Shown here in pieces: positions 1-12,310 of a DNA stretch of 64,000 bases. Every line of letters begins with the position of its first letter. Position 1 is the first letter of the stretch. The translations under genes were made by a program, and so were the position numbers. Location: positions 32,307,136 to 32,371,135 of the forward strand of contig NC_079134.1 of NCBI RefSeq assembly GCF_945859705.1, read 5' to 3'. This stretch comes from Episyrphus balteatus. Lineage: Eukaryota > Arthropoda > Insecta > Diptera > Syrphidae. The notes below the pieces were generated by a model that was given only the letters and a program-made list of their open reading frames with translations, was not told the DNA's origin and made no database searches.

Positions 1-159
1 TTCACCCCGTTTATTAGTGTTTGTTTTTCAAAAACGGATGTATAGTTTTAAATGATATTTTCAGAGTTATGAGCAAGAAAAAAGTAATTTAAGTAAAATC
101 CGCTTAAATTGAAACGGCTTGAAAACGGCTCTATTTTAAAAAAAGTTTTATTTAATTAA

Positions 160-593
160 GGGGTAATAACACCTTGTAAACCACCAAATCGAGCGTCATT
201 TTCATCACCGTATAAAACAAAGAAGAAATATTATTTTCTTTTGGTGTTTGTTTATTTTAATTAAGTATATTAATAGGTAACAGAATACGCTAATGTTAAA
301 TTTTTTAACGATGTGAAATTTTTTAAATGGCGGTGTAGTTCCGGATGATAGTAAAATCCTGTGCTCCCATCGGGCGACCAACTAGCTCCTACAGTTTTTA
401 ACCGATTGGGCTGAAATTTTGGAGCTTAAAAATACTATTCTCTAGTGAAGTACGTAACATTAGCCTATTCTGTTTCCTATTAATATACTTAATTAAAATA
501 AACAAACACCAAAAGAAAATAATATTTCTTCTTTGTTTTATACGGTGATGAAAATGACGCTCGATTTCGTGGTTTACAAGGTGTTATTACCCC
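160..593. mobile_element. TTAA-flanked foldback MITE
   Basis: This is a 434-bp element whose two ends are long inverted repeats of about 130 bp. It begins GGGGTAATAACACC and ends GGTGTTATTACCCC. The tetranucleotide TTAA stands directly outside both ends (156-159 and 594-597). The arms differ at only a few bases, for example CCACC against CCACG near the outer end. The centre, about 300-460, is unrelated single-copy sequence. A TTAA duplication is the hallmark of piggyBac-type integration, so a non-autonomous piggyBac-like MITE is the likely class. The termini begin with G rather than the usual CCC of piggyBac, so the class is an inference. No reading frame of note. Confidence 0.75.
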
Positions 594-597
594 TTAA

Positions 598-1654
598 AGA
601 AAAAGAAATAAGGAAAACATTAACGGATCAAAAGAAAAATTCCAAAATTTTAAACAAGATAAAGCTCAAACTTTCTAGTTTTGAGAAATCATAATGAATT
701 TTTTTTCGAACTAGATGTTCGGCTCAATCCTATTAAATCAAAAAAAAAAAGAAAATTGGAAATTTTTCCGTTTTTTTTTTTTTTTTTGTCCAAAAACTTG
801 GAAAAAATCTTTCCACCTTAAATTTTCTTTTTTAAAGTTTGATTTCGACGCTGAGATATCGAATTTAAAACTTGAAAGGATCTTTTTGACTTTAGATCAA
901 TAAATCAGTATCCGCTGATTGCACAAGAAAAGGAGTGTTTTGAAATCTTCAATAAGTTTCCCACAAAAATTTAGTGGGTTTAAAAAAAATATATTTTTTT
1001 TTGCAATTTATGGAAAAATCAAGAAAAAAAATGTGCTTTTTGTTGCTATGGGATAATCAGGCGCTAACTTATATCAAATGGTTAGATCAAAAAGCATAGA
1101 GCGCATTTTGGTTGTGTGTAGTTTCATTAATAAGTTTGAACAAAGCGCGCTTTACTTTTTTAAGACTAACCATTTTACTAACTAACAAAATTATTTTATA
1201 GTTTTTAATGCGTGATAAAAGCGTTGTTTTTAAAATTATATATTTTACTTTTTATCATTATTGAAGGTAAGCAAAATTCGACTTACATAGATTGTATATG
1301 TTGTATAAGCCTCCATGTTTTTTTTTTTCATTTGATTGATTTGGAATGTTTCAATGTTTCTAAGCTTCACGCCCCTCCCCTGACCACCAAAATATTGTGT
1401 TGACGTCTGAACTACATATGTGTACAAAGTTTCAGCTTGATACGATAATCGGAAGTCGGTCAAAATTAACTTCTTCGATTTTATTACATTGCTAGTTAGT
1501 TTGTTTGTTACAAGTGAAGCTAATAAAAGCTTATTAAAAATACAAGTATTGATTGAAAACGTTATAAAGGGCATGTAATGGACTTTATGCAAAAAATATT
1601 TCTTGACATCACTCCTCCCCCTAGTGGGATGTTTCATTTTCGTCTGTAAATCGT
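598..1654. other. AT-rich non-coding DNA
   Basis: No gene seen. The stretch contains poly-A/T runs (a long T run near 770-787) and, near 1400-1500, decayed dispersed-repeat text. An open frame on the minus strand over 1245-1637 has no codon bias or recognisable domain and is taken to be chance. Confidence 0.5.
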
Positions 1655-1770
1655 AAATACCCTCATTTTGGGTATATACCCGCCGTTTGGGTATTTACCC
1701 GGTATAAACCCGGTAAGTACCCATTTATAATTACCCACCCGATTGGTATATACCCAAGGCACATCACTAC
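1655..1770. repeat. Degenerate GGGTA/TACCC palindromic repeat
   Basis: About 115 bp in which GGGTA and its complement TACCC alternate roughly ten times, forming local palindromes such as GGGTATATACCC. The spacing is irregular, so this is a degenerate repeat or a cluster of self-complementary sites rather than a clean microsatellite. The identity is unknown. Confidence 0.6.
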
Positions 1771-1774
1771 TCCT

Positions 1775-2110
1775 ACCTATAATCACTACTTTGTCAAAGA
1801 TCTACCTCATGTTTTGGTTTAAAAAAAACCATTTATAACTTGGTTTTGAAATTTTTTAGAATTTTTTCAATACTATTGTCAGCCTATCAATATATTTATC
1901 TATCGATTAAAAGAAATTTCAACTTTCGTTGCGTTTAGGAAATAGCCACTTCTTCAATTTTGTTTTACCCATATTTAACCTATTAAATGACTGAATTTTT
2001 TAAAAACCCTTTTCATTTGTATTCAACTTTAGGTTAATATCTTTCAAATAAGCTTTAGAAGATTTTTGTATCTGTAATAGTTTATTTTTAATTTTTAATT
2101 GAAATTTTCG
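1775..2110 (+). repeat. Dispersed repeat, copy 1 (partner at 18270-18560)
   Basis: This segment shares a long, diverged similarity in the same orientation with 18270-18560. Both contain the order: a CATGTTTTG motif, then TTTTGAAATTTTTTAGAATT, then a block around GAAAATAGCC or GGAAATAGCC, then a tract ending in a TACCC/TTTAACC block. Two diverged copies within 17 kb suggest an old interspersed transposon fragment. The ends were not resolved. Confidence 0.6.
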
Positions 2111-4607
2111 CTACACTGCTAAAAATTTCAAGTGGAACGGGAGAAAATGGCGTCACTTTTTCGTGGATTCTACCCTTGTTCATCGATTTATAAGACGTTA
2201 TCACGTCAAAAAGATCATTTCGATTTTTCAACTCAATTTATTTTCATCAAACTTTAAAGTTACAACATTGTCCTTGAAGCTTTTCTGGTTAAGGTTACAA
2301 GCCAATTTCCCTTTGAAGATCAGCGGACGACTGAGGCAGGTAAGGATCAGTCACTCGAGAATTATTTCATTGTGCCAAATAGAATAAAATAGGATTTGAT
2401 GGTCTGACTAACTGCAGTATAATTAGGAAAATATTTCAGCAAACTATATCAAGGGTCTAAACGGACCGATTTTAATGAATAAAAAGTATCGGTCTGCTCA
2501 TGCTCCTACCAGTTTCTGATACAATTTTCATCGAAATAAAAGAGAAGTATAACAATAAAATGAATCTAAGGCAAACTCTTGCTTCTTATGTCGTGTTCTA
2601 TAAACCCTTTTTATCTCTTTTTTTATGTCAGTCAATAGCTGGAAAATCATTACTTAACTAGAAAGAACCACGTCTGTATATATGTTGCCAGTACAAAGAG
2701 TCTATTTCAGTATTCTTCTTTCGACCCATTTTTCATTTATTTTATCAAAATTTCCGTATGGGTCTATAAGTCCAAGCTTCGAAAGAAACTATAGTATAGT
2801 GAATTGCAATCAGAAACACTGTTTAAAGTTTTTGATAAACTTATAAAAGAACATTTTTCGCCAAAGAAACGATGAACAAACCAAAAAAAGAACATACATA
2901 CAACAACTTTTTAACTTCTTCGAAAATCCAATCCAATACCGCTACCACTACTGCCTGCTATGCTTTTCAAAGTCCAATTTTTGCCTGCTCTTTGCATCGG
3001 AAATAAACTAACTTGAGCCTAAAGCAGTTTTGCAGCTTTTACATGGCAGTTCTTGTTTTCTTTTTACTTATTTTTTTTTTTTGTGTTCCTTAGTTTTTCA
3101 TCTTCCTTAGCAACAAAGAATAAGGATGAAGGCTTGAGATGTAAAGTTTTTGCTTTATTTTTTTTTGGGGGGGGGGGGGAGGGGTAAAGAAAAATGTTTC
3201 TTTTACGTGAATAACTTGCATACGAGAACGAGTGTACTACTCACAACAAAAAAAAAAAGAAGAAAATTCAGCTTGCTTGTGGGGCTTTGTTTGGCAGGAC
3301 TTTTGAACAAAATTTCTCATTCTCATCGTCTTTGTTTGGGAGGAGGGCGGGATCTAAGTTTGAGTTCGAGTCCTCGTTGTCTTCGTCTTCTATGTTTTTT
3401 TTTTTGTTACTTGTTTGTTGGATGGAAAGGGGCTTAGTAAATAAAAGTTTCGAAATATTTCAATTTTTGACACTAGCAGAAAATTGCACTCGACTCGTTT
3501 TAGGTCTTCTTCGAGTTCAGAGATTCGTGATATAGTGGGAGTGAAAGGAGTATACTGCTTACAATAGATCCTTTCAAGGACTAGTTTTCTTTATTTTTTT
3601 TTTTTTTTTTAATTTTCTTCCTTGGCCTGATATACATTTTCGAACGCAGAATTTGTTTCTCTGTGTACGAGTTCAAAAAATAACAAAAAAAAAAAACAAA
3701 GAAACAAGAAAAATGTTCAATGCAAAAACTTTAATCCTGGCCAAAGTGTTGCGCACAAAATTGATGCAAACATTTGTCTTATTTGCCGGACCAAATCCTA
3801 AGTGCAAATTTACACAGAAAATTTTCATGGAAATCATTTTTGGGGAAAATGAATCATATTGGACAAAAAAGGGGTGATTTGAAGAGGGCGGGCGGTCCAG
3901 AGGGAAGGGAAGTTAGAGATGAATGTGTATGAGAATGTTGTTTTTTTCTGGAAGGGTTGAATTTGATTTTTGGCATTTTGGGTCAGGTCAGAGAGGAGAG
4001 CTTGGCACAAAGATGATGCAATTTGTAATATGATTTATGGTTTGTGCATGTGAACTGAAATAAATGAACAGTTTTGAGTCGGTTTTTTTTTCTCTCTTCT
4101 CTCTCTCTTGTTCGTTCTTTTCTAACTGATATTTGTGTTTTTTTGTTGATGAAATGGAATTTTCATTTAAAGTTGTTTGGACTTTTCTTGTGTTCAACTT
4201 TTGGCACTTTGATGGGACTTGATTTGAAAAGTCGAAAGTAATTATGTAAATGGTTTTAAAATGAAACATCAATTTTGTATTTTATACGAGTACCTATATA
4301 GAGATATTCAAACAACTGTAAATATAAGATTTTCAATTTTATATTTGAGGACTGAAATATTTAACTTTGGTCTAGGAGATTAGTTATATTGTTGAACATT
4401 TTGATTGAATATGATATTTGGTTGATGGGAATGTTAGAGTTTTTGTGGTTTGGGATTATTAGTTTTGAACACAAATTCGAAGTTTTATTTAGTTTTAGAA
4501 TAAAATTGGGGAACTGTTGTTTTATCGTCTCGCAAATAATACTTTTATTCATATGGATTTCATTAGTATGTATGTTTTTGTACCCATTTTGTGGCTGTAA
4601 CCATTAG
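2111..4607. other. Non-coding DNA with simple-sequence tracts
   Basis: No gene or transposon recognised. Simple tracts present are a G run interrupted by one A at about 3167-3184, T runs near 3396-3405 and 3593-3610, and a CT-rich tract at about 4090-4110. Short open frames around 3150-3535 overlap these tracts and are not believed to code. Confidence 0.5.
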
Positions 4608-5066
4608 TCCAGTGCATTTATATTTTGACCCAGCAGTTTGTACCACCCCCAAATTTTTTTTGCTCATTCGATAGAACATTGGCTAAATATCATTACTCTG
4701 ATTTTTCGCACTAGCGAAATTCACCTTTCGGCCGCCATCTTGGATTTTAGTTTTTGTTGAATATCTCGATTTCTATTTATCCTACATAAAAGTTGTGTAT
4801 ACAAGAAACGTAGGTAATTGAATTTCGCGTCTTTTATGTTGAGAACACTTTTTCAATATTCTGAATATTAAAAAAGTTACAAGCCAACAAAGTAAAAAAA
4901 AAAACAGAAAAAAGTGACAATTTTAAAGTTTTGAGCACTTTTTATCAAAGTTATGAAAAAACCTTCCGTGATAAAATTATTCACCTTAAAATTCTCTACA
5001 ACACTGCTATACAACTTTTTTTTCTATCGCTATTATTGATAAAGTTATTAAATTATGTTTTTTTTT
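4608..5066 (+). repeat. Dispersed repeat, copy 1 (partner at 45957)
   Basis: The first 90 bp closely match 45957-46030 in the same orientation, including GTCCAGTGC, TTTGACCCAGCAGT, ACCACCCCCAAATT and GCTCATTCGATAGAA. The copies diverge after this block. It is an interspersed repeat of unknown class; no target duplication was found. Confidence 0.65.
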
Positions 5067-5119
5067 CTTAATTTCTTAAAGTAACAAAATAAGTATACAC
5101 TGTGGCGTATGAGTAATAT

Positions 5120-5300
5120 TTTTTTTTTTTTGGAGACAGCTTTTTACTTGCTCTAAAGGGCAAGTATTAGTTTCGTGTCAAAAAAAAATTTGGAGATTTT
5201 AATCAAAACTTACATTACGATGATGGTGAAGTCCAAAAAAGTGGTTTTCGTCATAATGTCCGTCGCGTCGGTCTGTGCGTCGTCAATTTCATTTATAATA
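5120..5300 (+). repeat. Fragment of a TTGCTC-ended dispersed repeat family
   Basis: Begins with a short inverted motif (ACTTGCTCTAAAGGGCAAGT), then GTTTCGTGTCAAAAAA, then CATTACGATGATGG and a run of GTCCGTC/GTCTGTGCGTC words. The same order appears inverted at 8400-8540. Related fragments with the partner end motif GCACGACTGGG lie near 7965, 16745, 24780, 50830 and 52015. This is a high-copy family in this genome. Its class is not determined. Confidence 0.55.
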
Positions 5301-5638
5301 ATAATATAATACATTTTTTTTGAGTTATTGCAATTTTCTCATAAACGGCTGTAACGATTTTGATTACATTTGGTGTACATAGTAATCAAAACTATTCTAA
5401 TCAAACTGCGTTTTTAGTTTTTTATCAAAAAATTCGGTTAGTGTAAATATGACGTTGCCATTTTTTTGCGAAAACTAACATTTTGGTTATTTACTCATAT
5501 CTCGATAAAGGATGAACTGATTGTATTCAAACCAGGCCCTCAGATATTTATTACCATTTAAAAGGATTGTGTTTATTCAAATTTTAAATATGAAAAAAAA
5601 AGGAAAAAAAAAATTTGTTCCTAATTTTTTTTTGGGAG

Positions 5639-6316
5639 CGGGTAAAATTCTGACTTCAAAATTCTGTTTTTCAAAACTCTGATTTTTCAAGAAAATTGTG
5701 TTTTTCAAAATTCTGCTTTTTTTCTATTTTGTCTTTCAAAATTCTGCTTTGTAAAATTCTGCTTTTCAAAATTCTGCCAACTTTAATTTTAACAAAAACA
5801 TTCTGCTAATTCTGCTAATTTTGCTTTATTTATAGCATATGCGTTTATAAAACAAAAATACACCTCATTAAAGTTTGGCACATTCCTAACTGTTTGCTTT
5901 TAACTGTCACAAATATTTTTCAAACTGCCTCCTAAAATACTGACTTTCCTATACCTACCTCACATCTGTATACCGTTGAAAACCAATTAAAAAAGAAATG
6001 TTGTGTGATAAAAAATATTCCTTTACTTAATCAATTTTTTGAATATTAATTTTTATTTGATTATTTAAAAAAAAAAAAGATGAATATTACAAAAATTGAC
6101 AAAGTACTCGTAGTACTCTTCAAGTAGACTAGAAGATGATTTTACAAATTCTGCAACAATGGAAAATGTTAAAAGGCGAGCGCTTTTTAACATTTTCCAA
6201 ACCCTTTTTTAAATTTTTGCAGAATTTTGTAAAACAGAATTTTGAAAAACAAAATTTTAAAAAGCAGATTTTTGAAAAAACGGAATTTTAAAAACCAGAA
6301 TTTTGACCGCAACCCG
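5639..6316. mobile_element. Foldback-like element with inverted AATTCTG arrays, copy 1
   Basis: The left end is CGGGTAAAATTCTG followed by several imperfect copies of a word of about 15 bp, TTTTCAAAATTCTGC. The right end has the same word inverted (CAGAATTTTGAAAA) ending near CGCAACCCG. Inverted arrays of short tandem repeats at both ends are the layout of Foldback-type transposons. A second copy, interrupted by two later insertions, spans 22377-25299 and shares unique internal blocks (GCATATGCGTT, CACCTCATTAA, TCACAAATATTTTTCAAA). A hairpin at 6161-6199 carries a GC-rich core that is inverted relative to copy 2. No coding frame. Confidence 0.65.
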
Positions 6317-7650
6317 AAATAAACTTACAAAACTTTGTTTTACATACCGTTCTTTTATTGTTTGATGAAATGAATTCAGATTAGATTTTATCGCTTTAAA
6401 GATTTTTTATAACAATTTTTGATAAAGACCTTTAATTTATGTATTGCATAAAATCTACTGTCAAATGAAAATAATTACGTATTCATATTCTTCTTAATTC
6501 AACACCCCAATAAAAAATATACCCAGACAAAAAAATATATTAAAAAAAAAAAAACCATAATTGCATAAAATATTATGGATTATTTAAATTTGAATGAATC
6601 TATTGCATCTGTTTTGAAAAATACGTTAATTTAAACTAATAACTTGCTGTTTAAATTATTATTATTAGTTGGTTATTCCATGAACTATACACATTTATAT
6701 AGATTTGCTGATATTGGCATATAACAAATTTTCGGTTCATTTGAAAGTACTAAACCCATTTTATATGCATGAATAGTAAATTTGAATTAATAATTGGATT
6801 TTGATTTTGATTCAATTATATGTATTCGCATAAAGGTACGCACTTTTATTTATAAACTTTGTTGTACCTATATACATAACAACTAATGAATTTCATTGCC
6901 TTCATCGAAATAATAAATAATAATCGTTCGTATATTTCAAATTCAAAATCCAATTGAATTTAATAAAATTAAAATAAATTTTGTTTATTTTTTTTTATTC
7001 TGAATTTTCTAAAAACAATACACAAATGTCTGGCTCGTATTTATTTATTTTTTTAGTTTTGTATTTTTACATTGCATGATTTGATTTTTTTTTTTTTTTG
7101 TTCATTATTATCAATAAATTAGCTTATATGTTTATTTGTTGTTTGAATACATTTTGGTTGTAATCATACAATAAATATTTGATGAGTTTAATATAGTCAC
7201 AGTGGAATGAGATGCTGTTTACTTAACCTTTAGCCTAAAATTATGTAATTATTTCCATTCAATCAGCAGAATGTAAATTGTTAAGTGCTTAAGCTATAAG
7301 ATTGAATATGCCTCGTGTTTATAAATACAAACATTAAATTGTAAATCTCAAAGGTCATATGAAGTATTATAGGTCTTATTTTTTAAATCATTTATAATAA
7401 ATATTGAATTGCATGTTGAAAATTATATTAGTCAAAATAAAGAAGTTGTGAACCTTAAAAGTTCACTTTAAGAACAATAAATTAACAAAAAAAATCATTG
7501 AAGATCGGAGAAGGTAACTTTTTTGAGTTGGACTTATTTTTGAAACTTGCCTATTAAAATCGAAATCGAAACTTTTACAAACTGCTAAATGTTGAAAAAG
7601 GGAATGTCTTATGTTTGGTCTACATGTCGAAATGGTTTTTTTTTTTGCAT
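6317..7650. other. AT-rich non-coding DNA
   Basis: No gene or repeat boundary recognised. The base composition is strongly A+T with many poly-A and poly-T runs. The stretch looks like single-copy intronic or intergenic DNA. Confidence 0.5.
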
Positions 7651-7959
7651 ATATAATTTGAGCTGAGTAATGCTAAAAAAAAAATAAATTCCACGATTGG
7701 GTCACACGAATTTGCTGTCAGAGTAAAATTTCTTGCACACAAATTTTGTAAATTTATATGAATTAACAACATCTTAAGTGAATTTGAGCCCGAAGAAAAG
7801 TATGCAACTTGATTAATTTTACTGAAAAGTATTTTTTTAGAAATAAAAATTCGTCAGATCCCTTTTTTTGAAAAATTAATATTTTATTAATATTTTGTTT
7901 TTGTTTTGTTTTGAATCAAAATTTGAAAAAAAAATTAATATCCCATTTTTGAAAAATAA

Positions 7960-8547
7960 ATAAAAATAAAATGCATGACTGGGGTCGCAAGTACTTGCTC
8001 TTGCAGTTCAAAGCACTTTTGTGTTAGTCTACTTGTAGATTTTAAAAGCTCTATATAAATTTTTAAAAAAATTGATATTGGGGATGAGCCGACATTTAGG
8101 TCAAAATTTTGTTAAATGAAAAAAAAATTTTTGATTATTTGACTTTTGTGAGAAAAACTAAAAATGAAGTTTTATTGCCACTGCTTAAAATATTACGTAT
8201 ACAAATTTTAATCAAAATCGTTAGAGTCGTTTTCGAGAAATTTTCAATATCGTATTTTTTTGTATGGGAGGTATACGTTCTAAACGAGATATAAAAAACA
8301 AAAAAAAACAACTTTCAGAATTCCATAAAAATCATCTGTACCAAATTTGAAGAAAATCCGTCCACCCGTTTAGGCTGTGGAAATGTGTACAGGACGCACA
8401 GACGCACGGACGGAATTGCGGGACCCACTTTTTCGGAATTCTCCATCATCGTAATGTTGGTTTTGATTAAAACCTCAATTTTTTTTTTTGACACGAAACC
8501 AATACTTGCCCTATGCTATAGAGCAAGTAAAAATATATTCAAATATT
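7960..8547 (-). repeat. TTGCTC-ended dispersed repeat, longer copy
   Basis: One end carries GCATGACTGGGGTCGCAAG followed by TACTTGCTCTTG. The other carries GACGCACAGACGCACGGACG, GGGACCCACTTTTTCGG, CATCATCGTAATG, TGACACGAAACC and GAGCAAGTAAAA. The two ends therefore show both diagnostic blocks of the family in inverse order to the 5120-5300 fragment. An AAATTTGAAGAAAATCCGTCC-like block precedes the GACG run. No open frame with coding character. Confidence 0.55.
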
Positions 8548-10608
8548 TAGTAGAGTAACTAAAGCAAATTATTAGGGAACCCCGCCGAACAGCTCTGATT
8601 TTGACGATTTTTTTTTCAAACGTAGGTAATTTAAAATACTTTAAAGTTTATAGATTAAAAATTGCCGGTGTTGCCGTATTGTTTTTTAAAATTAAAATTA
8701 AATTTTTTTTAACAAAACCATTTTTTTTGCTTAAATTTCATAAAACAAATGATAGCAAAAGATTCAAAAAGAAGATATTTATATCGACCATGTCTGAATC
8801 AATTTTTTCATCAAAAAAAGTACAAAAATCAATCTTTTTTCTCCCATTAAATCTATTTTTTACCGACTTCCAAAAAGGAGGAGGTATTCAATTCGTCTGT
8901 ATTTTTTTTTTTTTTTTTTATGTTTGTTACCGCATAACTTTGGACTGAGTGAACCAATTTTGATAATTCTTTTTGTATTGGAAAGCTGGTGGCTGCAGTG
9001 GTCCCATTTCAATTTCGTTCATTTTTAGCCATAGGAACTATTTTAAAAACCATAAAACCCAGTTTTGATCCATGGATGTCGGTTTTGTTTTTTTGCTAAA
9101 AATGATTATTTAAATGACAACCTATGATAAAATATGATCTGAAAGCTTATTTCACTTTTTATAAGACGTATCAATCATATTTCTACCATGCCTACAAAAA
9201 AAGTAAGATTTTTTTAAATCCAACCATGTCGATATTTCAAACTGAGATAACGGTAATTCTTACACTGGTGGCTGGTCATCGGCAACAGATCTTTACAGGT
9301 GTTTTGAGGTATTATTAAATTTCAATTTAAGATTGTGTAACTTGTAGAGCACCTACCGTTATGTGTGATATATCAAATAAAAGGTTATGTTATCAGCATG
9401 CATATTAAAGTAAAATCAAATTTGTATGTGCACTAGATCAAAAGATATAACGTGTGTAGAAAAAGAACATTTCATTTATCTATTTATTAAAACAAAAAAG
9501 TTATAACAAGTTGAAGTCGTGTCGCGTTTTCGTTTCATCGTGTTTCAAATCACTACGATACTAAAGAAGTTTTCACTTCAAAAAATGTTATTAGAAAAAT
9601 TTAAAATGACTTTTTTCCAAACTTTTTCTAATAAAATATGAATTTATTTAAAAAAAGTTTTTGGCTATAAATATTATCAGTTGAATTTCGAAGCAAAAAA
9701 GGTAAAATATATCACACTTTTGAAAAAAAAAAATGAAAAATTACTTCAATTTCAACGTTTTTTTTTTATAAAACTGAATTTTTGCATTGAAATAATTAAT
9801 TTTCTCAAAGACTGTGGTAAAAAGGAACTTTAAATTTTTGCTATTTAACTTTCAACAGTAAGGGTTATAAAATGAATACAAAATAATTTCATGTTTAGAT
9901 GTTTAACTTAAAAAAAAAAAATAAGTTAAATTTTTTTCAAAACTTTTATTAAAAAAAGTTCTTCGAAAATGAAATACTTTTTAATATTGACATTTCCTTT
10001 TATAATTTGAAATCATAATAAATGCGGCCAAAAAAATTTGAAAATAAATGCATTTTATATTACGACCAAGTTTAAAAAACGACATGTTCAAATTTTTTCA
10101 ATAATTTTTTTTTTTTTCAAAAATCTGAGTTCAATTACCATTCTTTCAAAAGCCGTTCATTCAATTAACTTAATTTTAATTTTACATATATGACTAAGCT
10201 TCTAGCTTTTAAAAAATGTATATTTGAATATTGTAGGTGTTGCCGTTGTGTTCAAATATTTTTTTTTGTGTTTGAAGTCAATTAATAAGAAAATTGCATC
10301 TATCGATTGAACTATGGAAGATTGTCCCTCACTCCCATAAATTTTTTTTCCTTGAATTTCCTAGACAATATTTTGGCATCAATTAATTTATGAAATTTAA
10401 GAAAAATTTTTGAAAAAAATTTGTTTTTGTTCACAAAAATCTTCAATTAAATTTAAAAAATCAAAACGGCAACAGCGGCAATTTTTAATCTATAGACTTT
10501 AAAGTATTTTTAATTACCGACGTTTGAAAAAAAAAGATCATCAAAATCTAAGCTGTTCGGCCGGGTTCCCTTATATTGCCAATTTTTGAGCTTTAGTTAC
10601 TCCACTAA
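8548..10608. mobile_element. 2.06-kb DNA element with ~200-bp terminal inverted repeats
   Basis: The left end starts TTAGTAGAGTAACTAAAG and the right end finishes CTTTAGTTACTCCACTAA. The inverted similarity runs about 200 bp inward through GGGAACC, CCGAACAGCT, AATACTTTAAAGT and AAAAATTGCCG. The arms have diverged by point changes and small indels, so the element is old. Its interior contains other repeat text: CCGACTTCCAAAAAGGAGG at about 8862-8885, also represented inverted at 15845-16010, and a block at 9100-9480 shared with 17480-17890. No transposase frame survives. The target duplication is unclear. Confidence 0.65.
9100..9480 (+). repeat. Interspersed repeat block (partner at 17480-17890)
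   Basis: Shares ordered blocks with 17480-17890: GACAACCTAT, TTTCTAC with CCTACAAAAAAAGTAAGA, CAAACTGAGAT, CGGTA, GTGGCTGGTCAT and a run ending GTGTAGAAAAAGAAC or its equivalent. Divergence is about one base in five by eye. It is a fragment of an old transposon family of unknown class, nested in the TIR element at 8548-10608. Confidence 0.6.
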
Positions 10609-12310
10609 TTAACAAAACTCCAAAAAATTAAATTTTTGAAAATTTTAATTTATACCCTAAATTTTAGAATAATTTCACAACTCATATTTTAAGCTCAAAT
10701 GAAGGGGCTTTTTTTAATTTATACTTATGTTATTTATAAGCTTTTGTACAAGGAAATTAAAAAATGCCAGTGTTAAGTTGGCCTGAGAAATGGAAAAATA
10801 CTAAACCGGAGAACTTGCTGCCAATTTTTTGAGATTAACCTGGCGAACCCCACAGTGAGATCAGTAGTCTGAAGAATAGAGACCATAACAGCGCCGAATA
10901 AATGAAGAAGAAAAAAATTTTCGAAATAAAAACATTTTCTGATTTTTTTAAAAATTAAAATTATTTCTTTTAAACCATTTTTTTTTTTAACAAATGAATG
11001 AATTTGTTTATTGAGACTTTGTAAGTTGTCTGCTTATTGTACTTTGGAAGTAATTTCCCGATTGTAAGTATCAAGAGTTTTCTTTTTTAAGTTTGTAGTC
11101 TTGAGTATTACTTTTTCAATAACATGCTTATGCTTAGTGTTACACAGTGGGACCAATCCGGTTTTCAGACGGCAAAAGTTGAAAAAATTATTAGCAGCTT
11201 ATGGGTGATGGGAAAATTTAGAATAAATGGAAGATATATGAAAGGGGAAAAGTAAACTGCCCACAAACAAATTAAGGGAAAAGGAGGTGGGTATTGTGGT
11301 TTTTATAAATTTCTGCTTAAAGTTTACCTCCTATCGAAAAAATAAAATTCAAAAGTTAGAGATCATAAAAAGATCTAAGCACAAATTTTCCTGAATTTTT
11401 TTTTTTAATAACCTCAAAAATAGTCAGAAAAATGCCAAAGTACGGTGTTTTAGTTTTTTTATTTTTAACTTTAAAAAAATTATTTTTTATGGTTTTTTTG
11501 CCATTTTTTTAGCAAAATATTAATTTTTGTATTTTTGACGAATTCAATTTTAAAAAAATAGCCTATTTTTCATTAAAAAAAAGTTACCGAACTCGTTTGC
11601 ACTTTTGTTAAGTGGACCTCGTTTGTGTCTAGGAACACAGCAGACGCGACCCATACATTTGTACATAAGTTGTATTCGAAAAATACTAAAAGATCTTGAA
11701 CCGCAAAGCAAATTTAGGAAGACTTTTTTACAACCTAATTTCTTGCATCTTGCATATTTTGTTCTCGAAGCTAGTTTTTCATTACGAGATAAAAGTAGAA
11801 CCCAAGTTTGGGCGAGTGAAGTTAGCACTCGTTTGTTCTACGTACATGTAAAATAAGATAAACATTTATCATTTAATTTAATGAAAAACATCCAGACTGG
11901 AATTGACGTACGACCTTTTAAATGTCGGTCATACATATCTAAAAGATATAACACATAAAAACAGTTTTGTTAACAATATTTTAAAAGGTAAGATATTTTA
12001 ACTATAACTAATGTGATGCCAATGTGTAGCAATTATTTTTAAGCACACTCTGTCTAAAGTGACGAACTATTTGAATTTCAATTTGTTAAAATATAAAAAT
12101 AAATATTTAAGATTCTCATCTAATTGGTTTTCTATTTTAAATCTAAATATTTCCCAATTGGATATTTAGCAACAGCTAACAAGATTTCTTATAGAAAATG
12201 AGGGTGCAAAATGAAATAGTTTACCGGGTACTGTTACAATTTATTTAATTATTTTTGAAGCTATACTTTTTCTGGGAGTTTTTATTCTTTTTATTAAGAC
12301 ACTTTTATAG
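10609..12310. other. Non-coding DNA, one short repeat shared with foldback arms
   Basis: No gene recognised. The segment at about 11510-11590 resembles, on the same strand, 34730-34790 inside the right arm of the giant foldback (AAAAATAGCCTATTTTTCAT followed by AAAAAAGTTAC). The foldback arm therefore contains a piece of a repeat that also occurs outside it. The open frames over 11550-11856 on both strands have no coding character. Confidence 0.45.

Noticed and set aside
1245..1637. Open frame of 130 codons, minus strand
   Set aside because: No domain, no codon bias, starts in low-complexity DNA and overlaps decayed repeat text. A frame of this length is expected by chance in 64 kb.
3150..3535. 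Overlapping frames with Ser-rich content
   Set aside because: Driven by a G run, poly-T and TCTTCG-type simple sequence.
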